From Phanerochaete sordida (lineage: Eukaryota; Basidiomycota; Agaricomycetes; Polyporales; Phanerochaetaceae), in assembly GCA_019973155.2 (NCBI GenBank), contig BPQB01000001.1, positions 248,001-312,000 on the forward strand: a DNA stretch of 64,000 bases. Reading direction: 5' to 3'. A program made the position numbers and the translations under genes. The notes below the pieces were generated by a model. The model was not told the DNA's origin. It made no database searches and saw only the letters and a program-made list of their open reading frames with translations. Numbering within the stretch: the stretch's first letter is position 1; each line of letters opens with the position of its first letter. Below, piece by piece: positions 31,313-41,974 of this stretch.

Positions 31313-33311
31313 ATGACATCTGGCACGCCGTCCGAAATACCCGAATACATAAGCAGCAACGAATCGTTCGTGAACATTCAAGAGATGTCACAGTCCTCTC
31401 CGACGTCCGGGAGTATCTCACCTTCAAGTTCTCCGGCAGCTGATACAGGCCAACCTGGACCTTCCGCCCACGATGACACGCTAGAAAAGAAACATCCTGA
31501 GTACTACTTCGACGACGGTTCGGTTGAGTTTGTCGTGAGTGCCCCATCTATGACCCGTCGTGGCTTTCATCTGATCTCCGTATAGGTGGAAGGGCTGCGC
31601 TATCGCGTTCACCAGTATCTCTTCTCTCGGGACTCGCCATACTGGGCCAATATTTTCACTCGCCCACTCCCCCTCGAACCTCTCGACTTGCCATCTGGCA
31701 AGGATGTCCTCGATTTCGACGCGTTCTTGGCCGTATTGTACGCGACGTACGTAGCCCAGAGACGGTTTATGCGAGCTTCTAATAGTCTCAAAATTAAAAA
31801 TCGCACAGATGCTACCGCCCTCCTGGTATATCTACTACGCGCGAGTGGTCAGCTGTGCTCTGTCTCGCGACCGAATGGTCCTTCGATGGCATCCGCAGGC
31901 TCGCGATAGAACACCTGGAGGCGACTGCCAGTCCCATCGAGAAGATCGTCCTGAGCCATTCCCATGCGATCCCCGAATGGCTGCCCGTCGCGTACGTGTC
32001 TCTGTGTCAGCGCGATAGCCCCCTCTCTGCCGCAGAAATCAGGGCCGTCCGGGCGGAGGACGTCGAGCTCATCATGTCAGTCCGTGAAGCACTCCTACGC
32101 GAGAGGGTCCCGCTGGACACGAGCGATGTATCTGCTCACGTTGCCCGCGCCATGGAGCTATCTCGAACTGCGGAGGCCTCCACGTCCTCCGAATCCGCTT
32201 CCGAGCCTATCATCCCAGAGGAACTCGCGTCCACAGGTTCTGCAGCTGAGACTACTCAGGCAGCCGAGCAGCGCGTCCCTGAAAGCCCTGAGGAATCCGA
32301 TTTCACTTCTCCTCCTCCTATATCTCCTCTCGATGGCGATCTCCCTCTCGATGACGTCGCGGACAGTATACCGTCTACATCACGACATATTGCGACCCAA
32401 GACGCCTGTGCAGAGGTCGCAGCCCATCTAGCTCTCCTGACACCAACCAACTCCACTGAGGTCGGAGAACGCATCGTCGAGACGATCAACTCTTCGGTAG
32501 ACGGCCACGCAATGATCCTGCAGGCCATCAAGGACATCTTCGACAAGGCGGGGACTGGCCAGGCTCTCGCTGACGTATATGCTTTGGTCTGCACAGAGCT
32601 CGCGTGGAACGCCGACTTGAACGAGATCTCTGCCTCTCTCGATGACGCAAATCCGAAACCCATTAGTGGCTCTGCACTCTTTCGTGCATGTCTTCTTGAC
32701 CAATGTCTGGCGGAAATTGCGACCATAAGCATCAGCTTGGGCCGAGCGGCTGGGGCTTCTCGAGTATTGAGAGGTGCGCTGCTATCCCGCCGTCTCAGCC
32801 ATTATGTATGTATAAGCTGAATATCTAGACTCTGCCATCGCATCTGGAGATACTCCGACGGTACTACCTGATATGCTTGAACGGGAACGCGCGACGATCC
32901 AATTTGTAGGCTATCTCGTGAACCATGAGGCTCTAGACAAAGGCAAGCTCCGTGTATGTCTGGAGCGATTGGTGCCCAATCTCGAAGACGCAGCACATGA
33001 TGAGTATTCAGTCCAGCTCGTCTGTGAGCTTCTGCTAGCAGCAGTTCCGAGAAGTTGGGCGAATCTGGCTAGCTACACCGCGCTCATCAAACAAGCTCGT
33101 AACGGCCTGCAGCTGCGTGTAAGCTCGGTAACATACACACTGGTTCAAGTGTGCTTTGGCTTTCATTCTGTGATAGCCGTCAAGCTCATTAGCTTTACAG
33201 GACGTTTTGCAGCTACGCTCGGAATGGGTGGCGAATGATAGGAGGAAGAGAGAAAGGAAGAAGAAGGCGAAACTTGAAAAGGAGAGAAGGGGAGATGCGA
33301 ATCTTGAGTAG
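31313..33311 (+). CDS. BTB/POZ domain protein, copy 3
   Basis: Exons 31313-31534, 31586-31746, 31809-32773, 32829-33118 and 33201-33311 give 582 residues with the same intron positions and phases as copy 2. Landmarks are YYFDDGSVEFV, VEGLRYRVHQYLFSRDSPYW, EWSAVLCLATEWSFDGIRRL and IVLSHSHAIPEWLP. The middle is Ser/Pro/Thr-rich. The C-terminus differs from the other copies: after the shared VLQLRSEWVAN it continues into a very basic tail (RRKRERKKKAKLEKERR), which could direct it to the nucleus. It is in tandem with copy 2. No enzyme motif. Confidence 0.8.
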
Positions 33312-33609
33312 CTATCATTGAGAGCACGCCTGCTCTTACCTCCGCTCTGGTCTTATATGTTGAATGAGCTTCACATAGATAGCAGAGTACACGACTTCGC
33401 CGTCAGAGCAGCGAGGGATCTATCGTTCATGCCGTAAATGTCGTAGAGCAGCCACCTTCCGCCTAAACCAAGTCAAAACTCATTCATATGTCATTGAGTA
33501 TCACAGGATTCTGGATGTCCACGGAAGTCGCAGCGTTTTGCTGGCTCCTGATAGATACATATCAGAAAAGGGCACACATAGAAAACACTTACTCATCCAG
33601 GTTCCGCCT
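33312..33609. other. Convergent intergenic region
   Basis: Separates the ends of BTB copy 3 (plus) and the F-box gene (minus). No gene seen. Confidence 0.5.
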
Positions 33610-35363
33610 TCAGTCCTCACCAACATCCATCGGCGGCGAGTCGAGCGCCTCGGGCGGTTCGAGCGGCGACGGCGAAAACAGCCTGCGCAGGACAGCATTG
33701 ACCTCCTGCCAGTCGGACGTCTCCTGGTCCCACGCGACGCTCGTGCCGTCGTGGATGCTGCGCAGGTTCGGGAACAGGCCGTGGAGGACCTGCGCCGCGA
33801 CGGAGTGGTTGCTGACGGGCGTGCTGCGCGCGCCGATGTTGAGCTTGCGCAGCGCCGCGCCCGCGCCGCCCGCGGGCGCACACGCCGCCGCGAGCACGCC
33901 CGAGTCGAAGCGGCTCGTGTCGAGGCTGAGCGAGAGCCCCGCGAGGAGCGGGCAGTGGTCGCGGAGCGCGAGGAGCGCGGCGAGCGTCGTGCGCGCGGGC
34001 GGGAGCGGCGCGCCGCGCGCGGCACACGCGCCCTGGACGAGCGCGAGCGAGCGCAGCGCGGGCCACGCGGCGGCGAGCGCGGCGACGCCGGCGTCGTCGA
34101 GGTCCGTCTCGAAGCGCGCGGTGTCGAGCGCGTGCAGGCTCAGCGTCTGGAGCGCGCCGAGCGGGAAGAGCAGGCCGATCGTGCGCGCGTTGAGGTTGCA
34201 CTGCGCGGGCAGCGCGCCGGCGAAGGGCCCTGGCGCCGCAGACGCGACGCAGAGCGTCAAGTCGCGGACGTTGCGCTGCGCCGCCGCGGCGCGGAAGCAC
34301 CGCTCGATGGTGGCGTCGCTCTGCCACATCGCCGTGGTGATACGCAGCCTGTGCAGAGAGGGCGACTCCAGCAGATTTAGGAAGCCTGTAGCGAGCTCGA
34401 GGTGCTTGACGTCTAGCGTGAGGGCCTCCAGCGTCTGGAAGCCAGGTCCATTCAAGAGACCTTCCGACGGCAGAGGGCTTTCCGTCGGCAGCATATGGAG
34501 GGCAATGGATAGCGACTTGAGCTTCTTCATGGAAGCGAGATGTATAAATTGCTGTTTCTCGAGGGTCAAGCATGTTGCGAGATGCTGGAGGTGCTGTAGT
34601 TTGCCCAGCAATGTTCCAACGCCGCTGCACGGCTCACGGTTAGCGTGCTCTCTTGAGTCACGGAGTGAAATATAATGGAGGTTGGGGGACGTCGAGGCGA
34701 GCAGTGGCATGACCCTAGATAGCTCTAGAGTGTCGGTGGGCGTGGTGCCGTCAGGACCACCGTCACAGAATGAATGGAGTTCTTGCAAAGCACGTCCCGC
34801 AATATAAGGGAAACACTCTGTGACGTAGAGCTTCCGGCGATCGTAGTACTCGACATGGAGTGCGCGTAGGTTCAGACAGAGCGGGCCTGTTGGTCCTCCA
34901 GGGCGTCTACGGACATAACGAGCGAATGCCGCAAGGGTAGCCCATGATACGCGGTAGATCGCTCCGGAGTCTGTGTATTGTTGGTAGCAGAATGTGAGCT
35001 TTTGCACTCTGCTCGCATGCGCATGTATTTTATGCCACTGTGCAGACGATGGTGCACCCGTCAGTTGCTTTTGAAGACGCGTCAGCGGTCACCGTCGTCC
35101 CGAGGAGGGTGCATTGACCGGCTCACCAGCGTGATGACGGGCACGTCTTCAGGTGTAAAGGATTGGACCTCAATCCAGGATGCATTTGGGAGACATTTGA
35201 TGAGGGGGGAAACATTATCTAGCTCTCGCCACAGGATGTCGAGGGCAGGTTCATAGAACGCGCGGCAGGTTCTGGCAAGAGCTGCCAGGGCGCGCAGACC
35301 ATCGACCTTGCAGTACTCGAAGATGTGAACTTGAAGTTCTGAAATCTGCAGGCAGGGATGCAT
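33610..35363 (-). CDS. F-box/LRR-type protein
   Basis: Minus-strand exons 35363-35127 and 35037-33610 give 554 residues. The first 48 residues form an F-box (ISELQVHIFEY, LAALARTCRAFYEPALDILW), the segment that binds Skp1 in SCF ubiquitin ligases. The rest is a run of irregular leucine-rich repeats (LQHLATCLTL, LEALTLDVKHLEL, LHRLRITTAMW, LQTLSLHAL, LRSLALVQGA), expected to bind a substrate. The intron lies between the conserved VPVITLV and the aromatic/His-rich WHKIHAHASRV, the usual place in basidiomycete F-box genes. The acidic end is PPMDVGED. Substrate unknown. It faces the channel gene divergently across about 800 bases. Confidence 0.85.
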
Positions 35364-36162
35364 TGTGGGAATGAGGTTGTAAGCGAGGTGTGTAGAGTTC
35401 TGGCTCGGGGGTCGCGGTATTTGAGTGCTCGCTGAGTAGGAACAAGGAACACGGCGTCTGCTGCGGGCGTGGCGCGGCAAGCACGGAGCGCACCCGTAAG
35501 CGCCCAACTATCCAGAATTCCATCCTGACAACTCTGAGCTTGTCACACAGCCTGCATTGCCCTTCCCACTGCATGCGAAGAACGCGCTGGGAAGATCTGG
35601 ACAAACCCCAGGAGATGTCCGCTGCAATATTGTACTTGGAAACCTCGCTGCATTGTCCGCCAGGACCTGTGACGTCACAGGAGAGCGGGACCATCTGCCG
35701 CCGCCGCAAGCCTTTCTAGCTCGCTGGGCACTCCACGCCCGACACCGAGCGGTGAGTCTTGCAAGCCTCTGCAGCGCACATTTCGCCTCGAATATTCATG
35801 TGCAGGCTCCCAGGAACTCGGCTGCACAATGAAAGGCCTCGAGAGCCAGCTTGTGCGGTGCTGGCCATGCCTTCTGCTCCGGTTTCACTGGCGCGCGGTG
35901 GAGGGCGGAAGCATTTTTTCGGTCGTGCCTGTCGCCGTCCCCTGCAGCGAGCCGAACGAGGGTGCACTCGAGTGCGCTCCATCGCATGGCGATCGGAGCC
36001 TGTGGAGGCTGACGTGCATCCTCGTCGCCCGCACATAAAGTCGGATCGCAGCCCACTTCGAAATCATCACTTTCGCCCTCTCCTCCGCTATCACCGTACC
36101 CGCAATGTGCGCACACTTTTCCCACACGTCTTTGAGGGATGCTGACCTCGCCGTGTGTTCAG
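35364..36162. other. Divergent promoter region, with unresolved first exon of the channel gene
   Basis: Lies between the F-box and channel genes. The channel's coding frame is closed by a stop just upstream of 36155, and a TGTTCAG acceptor is present, so at least one short upstream exon should be here. I could not fix it. Confidence 0.45.
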
Positions 36163-39085
36163 GTCGTCGGGTCCAGATATCGACAGCGCTGGCAGCGCAT
36201 CGACGGATACCTTCGTCACAGCGCTCGTCTTCAACTTGATAGTATTTGCGGCAGAGCTCGCAGCCTTCACCCTCATACGACCCCGTTTCCCTGCGATATA
36301 TCAGCCGAGGACTTTTGCTCCGACAGAGGGGTGCGTGCATTCCCCACAACCTTGCCCGTCCGCCTAACGCGTTCATTGCACAGAGTCCAAGCAAAGCCCC
36401 TCACAGACCGCTGGTTCGCATGGCCTCTGGCAGTGTTCCATTCCGACTACGAGACAATCAAGGACGCCAATGGCCTGGACGCATACTTCTTCGTCCGCTT
36501 CCTGCGCATGACCGCCAGGATCCTGCTCCCCATCTGGCTGCTGTCGTGGGCGATACTCATGCCTGTGACCTCGGTCAACACCGGCGTCTCGGGGCACTCG
36601 GGGCTCGACAAGTTCGTCTTCGGCAACGTTGCGAACACGGACCAGGCGCGGTATGCCGCTCACATCATTCTGGCGTGGGGCTTTACATGTGAGTACCGGA
36701 TCCGTGAGGCGTTGGGTACAGTACTAAGACTGTTTTCACAGTCTGGATTTGGTGGAACCTGCGCTATGAGATGCGGCACTTTGTTGTAACACGCCAGCGG
36801 TGGCTTATCGATCCTCGGAACGCAAAGTCGGCGCAGGCGAGCACTGTCCTCATTACGGGAATACCTCAGAGGTACCTCACGGAGGCTGCGTTGACGGAGC
36901 TATTCTCTGTTCTGCCGGGTGGTGTGCGAAAGGTCTGGCTTAACAGGCGAGTGCCTTGCCCGTTGAGCACGATCACAGTCTGACCCTCCTACAGGGATCT
37001 CAAGGACATGCCAGATCTCTACAAACGCCGTCTGCAGGCATGCAACAAACTCGAATCTGCAGAGACCAAGCTCCTTCGCAAGGCAGCGAAGTTGCACAAC
37101 AAGCAAACCAAAGTGGACGAGAAGATAGCGAAGAAGGAAGCCAAGAGCGGCAAGAGGCAGTCCACAGACGGCCGTCCGCTGACCGATGCCTCCACTGTCG
37201 ACACCGAGCGACACGACATCGACAGCTTCGTCCCCCGCAACAAACGCCCAAGCCACCGCCTCAAGCCACTGTCTTTCCTGCCGTTTGGCATCCCGTTCAT
37301 GGGCAAGAAGGTCGACTCGATCGAGTGGGCACGTTCCGAGATCGTAGACACGTCCACGGCACTCGAGGAACGCCGCGCCAAGCTCGTCGACGATGTCAGC
37401 AAGTCCTCGGACGGCTCCCTCCACGTGAGCAAGCCGAACTCGCTGAAGCCGATCGCGAACGAGCAGGCGTACCCGCCGTCGAACGCGGCCTTCATCCTCT
37501 TCAACGATCAGCTCGCGGCGCACCTCGCGGCGCAGGCGCTGACGCACCACCTGCCGTACCGCATGGCGGCGCGCTACACGAACGTCGCGCCGGCGGACGT
37601 GCTCTGGGGCAACCTGGGCATGAACCCGTACGAGGCGCGCATGCGCAAGGCGATCAGCTGGGGCGCGACCGCCGCGCTCATCATCTTCTGGGCGTTCCCC
37701 GTCGCGTTCGTCGGCGCGGTGTCGAACATCCACGCGCTGTGCGACACGGCGTCCTGGCTCGCGTGGATCTGCCGCCTGCCCGGCGTCGTCGTCGGCATCA
37801 TCTCGGGCATCCTCCCGCCTGCGCTCCTCGCGGTGCTCATGCTGCTGCTCCCGATTGTGCTGCGCCTGCTCAGCCGCTTCGAGGGCACGCCGACGAGGAC
37901 GGCCATAGAGCTGAGTTTGATGACGCGGTACTTCCTTTTCCAAGTAATTGTGAGTAAACCATGAAGAGCTCTATCCTGGACTAGGACTTACGAGAACCCG
38001 TAGCACTCGTTCTTGATCGTCACGCTCGCGTCCGGTATCATCGCCGCTCTTCCAGGCCTCATCAACAATGTCGGCTCTATCCCCACACTGCTCGCACAGG
38101 AGCTGCCCAACGCCTCCAACTTCTTCCTCACGTACATCATCCTGCAGGGTCTTTCTGGCACAGCGTCCGGCTTCTTGCAGGCATCGCCTCTGGTCATGTA
38201 CTACTTCAAGCTCTTCATCCTCGGCAGTACACCTCGCAGCATTGCAAAGGTCAAGTATGGCACCCGTCACGTTTCATTCGGCACGCTGTTCCCCAGCACT
38301 ACGCTGCTCGTCGTCATCAGTAAGTCATCTTGCCCACCTCATGCAGCCCATCTGAACGCCACGCACAGCGATCACGTACTCGGTGATCTCGCCCATCATC
38401 AACGGCCTTGCCTTCGTGACCTTCGTCTTCTTTTACTTCCTCTGGAAGTACCTCTTCCTGTGGCAGCTCGACCAGCCGCGCTCGGGCGACTCGGGCGGGC
38501 TCTTCTACCCCCGCGCGCTGCAGCACGTCTTCGTCGGGCTCTACCTCCAGCAGCTCTGCCTCGCCGCGCTCTTCTTCCTCGCCCGCGACGAGAACGGCAG
38601 CCCGAGCGCGATCCCCGAGGGCGTGCTCATGATCGTCCTCATCGTGCTCACCGTACGTCCCTGCCCCTCCCAGCCCTCCTCGGCACCACTGACACTGCAC
38701 ACAGGCCTTCTTCCACCTCGTGCTGAACGGCTCCTACTGGCCGCTGATCAGCGCCATCCCGCTGAGCCTCGCGCACCAGACGCACGGGCCCGCGCTCGCG
38801 CGCGCGCCCGCGGACGCCAAGCGCCCCGACGACACGTACATCGAGGACGGTGCGATTGGCGGGCCCGACGCGGACCCGGGCACGTACGAGGAGTTCGCGC
38901 ACCCGGCCGCCGTCGAGCCGCAGCGCCTCGTGTGGCTCCCGCGCGACGCGCTCGGGTTGCACCACGGTGAGGTGCAGGAGGACACCGCGCACGGCATCGC
39001 GGTCAGCACTGAGGGCGCGCGGATGGATGCCAAGGGTCACGTTGAGATTGACGGGCCGCCGCCGGAAGACGACGTGCGGGTGTAG
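36163..39085 (+). CDS. CSC1/OSCA-type calcium-permeable channel (5' end incomplete)
   Basis: Multi-pass membrane protein of the CSC1/OSCA/TMEM63 family: osmo- or mechanosensitive, calcium-permeable cation channels of the plasma membrane. Exons 36163-36330, 36384-36688, 36742-36946, 36995-37949, 38004-38319, 38369-38652 and 38705-39085 stay in phase. The first TM segment is FVTALVFNLIVFAAELAAF. Then come TMs around ARILLPIWLLSWAI and HIILAWGFTFWIWW, and the cytosolic loop STVLITGIPQRYLTE with a long Lys/Glu-rich insert. The C-terminal TM block follows (VVGIISGILPPALLAVLMLLLP, FFLTYIILQGLSG, YSVISPIINGLAFVTFVFFYF). It ends in an acidic cytosolic tail. The intron after VWLN has a GC donor (AG/GCGAGT) because only that joins LNR to DLKD in frame. 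The start codon is in an upstream exon not resolved here. Confidence 0.85.
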
Positions 39086-39295
39086 GCAGAAAGATGAAAT
39101 TGACTGTGGTATGCGAGTACGGTCTGGACTCGTCTTATGTGGATACACGATTCCCGCGCCGTGGCGATACCCTTGTATTATAGCACTGTACCAATACACG
39201 TCTTCTGAACATTACGTGTTTTGCTAGGACATCGCGGTGCAGGACAGGAGATTTGTTGTACACAGAAGCAAAGGCGAAGGGCTGTGGCAAAGACG
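39086..39295. other. Convergent 3' spacer
   Basis: About 210 bases separate the ends of the channel gene and cactin; shared terminator region. Confidence 0.5.
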
Positions 39296-41656
39296 CTACT
39301 TGCGGTAGAACTGAGGAAGACGTCAGTCAACGAATGGCGGTTATGGTATGCAGTGGAACTCACATTGCGCCTGAAGTTGAACCAAAGCGACAAGCATCCG
39401 CGGTCAAAACTGCTCCGGAAGCCGCTGGGAAGTCGGCAGTCAGCACGCTAGACACAGAGCGATGGATAGCAGTAAGACATACCGCTTGTGCGAAAACTCC
39501 CACTCGCGATTGACGATCCTGAACGCAATATCCTCGTACGGCGGGCCGGCGCTGAACTGGAGGATGACCGTCTCGTCGTTGCCAGGTTCCTTGATGATCT
39601 TGTACGTCGGCGCCTTCGACTTGTCGATGAGGTCGGGGTAGAAGATGTTGAACTTGTAGCCCTGCACGACCTTCGGCGGCGGGTTGTCCGTGTCGTAGTG
39701 CGTCTGGTTGTACTTGTTCCACTCGTAGCCGGTGTGCACGCGGTTGAAGTACCGCGGCTTGCGCGGCCGGTACTTGTCCTCCCAGTTGTAGCTCGTCGGG
39801 TTCGGCAGGTTCTCCTCGACGTTGAAGAGCTCCTCTTCCTCGTCGAGTTCACGCTCCGCCTCGGCGCGGTATAACGCCTCGGACGCGAGGTCGGCATTGC
39901 TCGCCGCGGTCTCGCCTGGCTCTGGCGTCTCGACGACCGGCTGGGCCGTGCGTGCGACATACCTGGAAGAGGCGACAGATCGGCGCTGTGCGAGCTACAG
40001 GCTCGGTGAGCAAGGGCACGTATGACGAGGACCAAAAGGCAAACTCACCAAAGCGCGCAGGTCTTCAATCTCAGTAACGATGTCGATCTGGCGTTCTTCA
40101 TATGGGAGTTTCGTGATGTCGATGAGGGGTGGGCTCATCGACCTGTCGTAGGGCTCTTGCTCCTCGGCGGGTTCGTTCATTTGCTCCGTGTTCTCAGCAA
40201 TAGCATTCGGCCGCTCGCCACGTGCAGCGGATCGTGCGACGCCTGCGAGAAGCTCCTCTTGGGCGTGTAGGGCTTCATCGCGCTGGCGCTTCCGCAGCTG
40301 TTCAAGTCGGTTGCGTACGACGACCTCGTGCAGGGTCTTCAGCTTAGCTTTGGCCTTCCATACCAGCAGCTTCTTCAGCAGGCTTTCCCAGTACTCGAAG
40401 TCGAGCGGTTCGTTACTTTGGAGCTTCGCTTGGATCGACTTCTGCAGAGCGACGAGGTGGTCGTATGACTTGCCCTGGAGAAGCGCAGTGATGTCGGATT
40501 CCACGGCGGCGGCGGCTTCCACTCCGAGTCGCTCGCTCTGTTTGATACGGTCCAGTTGGTCTTTGACTACAACCATCATGTTCTATCGGAAGGTGAGCAG
40601 GTCGTTCTATCGACCCCGACATTGGCGCTTACCGTCCAGAATTCGATGTTGACCTCAGACTTTTCAAGAGTAATGTACCTCTCGATATCATCGTGGAGCT
40701 CTTCCACTTGAGTAGGCGTTAAATTCTATTGCGTTGTAAGTCTGGGTTATCTCACGATGATAATGGACAGCATACCTCTAAGATGTTGTAAGGTTCGTCA
40801 AGATCAATCTCCAACTCTTCGTCGTTGACATCGTCTTCCTGATCTTCAGTCGGTGGGTTGACGTAGCGCAGGTTGAGAGCGAGGAAGTCGATGGCTTTGG
40901 CGCGCTTCTCCTTGATCCTGATAGTTGCACGGACGCGCTCCTGGTCGAGCTGGAAGTCGCCCTCCTTGGCCAACCACTCGGACATCTGAGCTGATTCGGC
41001 CAGGCGCTGCATCCTGATGTCCTCTTCCTCTCTGATCCTCTGCTCCGCTTCCCGCTCGGCGCGCCGCCTGTTGAGTCTTTCTAGCTCCTCCTTCGCCTCC
41101 TGTCGGCGAATAGCATCTTTATGAGCAGCCTCGGCAGCGGAGAGACCTTGCTTGCGCTCTTTCTCGTTCTTCTTGTGCCAACGAAACTGCTGACCAAGGT
41201 TGACGTCGTGGAAGGGGTTGTCTGTTGCGCTGTACACGCTGAGCTCGGCAACTTGACGTGCTTCATCCTCCTCCTTGATGCGCTTCTTCTCTAGCTTTCT
41301 GAGCTTGCGTTCTTCAGACTTGTCGCGCTTGCGTCTGGAGCACAGTCAGCGGGAGCAGTGGTCTTGGAAGGTTAAGCGACATACCTCTTTCTGTCAGAGT
41401 CTCGACTACCGCTTCTATCCCTCCGACGTCTCGAAGACTCGCCATCCCTATCCCTGCTCCTCGACCTGCTTTTGGTTCGATGCCGTCTACGCCTCGCATG
41501 CTCGTCCTCGCTTTCGTCGTGCCTCCTGTCGCGCTTGCTCCTCTCTCGCGACCTGTCTCTTGACCGCGACCTATGACGGTGTTTGCGGTCGTCTCGATCT
41601 CGCTCTCGGTCCCGTTCTCGGTCTCGCGGCGATGCTGAACGCGAGTGCCTTGCCAT
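39296..41656 (-). CDS. Cactin, splicing-associated protein
   Basis: Conserved nuclear protein tied to pre-mRNA splicing; in fission yeast its homologue Cay1 supports splicing and telomere homeostasis. Minus-strand exons 41656-41385, 41334-40776, 40725-40633, 40582-40049, 39985-39483, 39424-39364 and 39310-39296 give 678 residues. The N-terminus is an Arg/Asp/Ser-rich RS-like region, followed by a charged helical part (NPFHDVNLGQQFRWHKK). Then comes the middle cactin domain (FWTNMMVVVKDQLDRIK, LDFEYWESLLKKLLVWKAK). The signature C-terminal domain reads YKFNIFYPDLIDKSKAPTY, FSAGPPYEDIAFRIVNREWE, GFRSSFDRG and FNFRRNFYRK. The final exon is only 15 bases. Divergent from ClpX and convergent with the channel gene. 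Confidence 0.9.
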
Positions 41657-41974
41657 GTTACTACGTGTGCTGCTGAGCGTCGTAACAAGTCGCACTCACT
41701 ATCAGGCCGGCGTGAAAAGAGGATGAAGTGAGTGCTGGTGGGGATAACGAAGGCAATATCTGCGGACAGCAGCCAGGTGAACGTACGTGGACCCCGACAA
41801 CACACGCTCGGGATCCCTGGCACCGCCCGGTCCAATGGCCCGAGGCGCCCGCTACCCCGCTTCGAGGCTTGAGTTGCATCGACCAGTCACCGAGGACCAG
41901 CTCGGGTCTTGGTTCGGCCCTCCGATTCACCCATCTTACTCGCTCACAGACTCAACACTTGCGACACGCGCGTC
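41657..41974. promoter_or_regulatory. Divergent promoter of cactin and ClpX
   Basis: About 318 bases between the two start codons. No clear TATA box, as is common for housekeeping genes. Confidence 0.5.

Noticed and set aside
33488..34675. Long plus-strand frames opposite the F-box gene
   Set aside because: Shadow frames of a GC-rich gene; composition is Arg/Ser/Ala-rich with no motif.
36900..37943. Minus-strand frame across the channel gene
   Set aside because: Shadow frame rich in Arg/His/Glu. The channel reading frame is supported by TM segments and splice sites.
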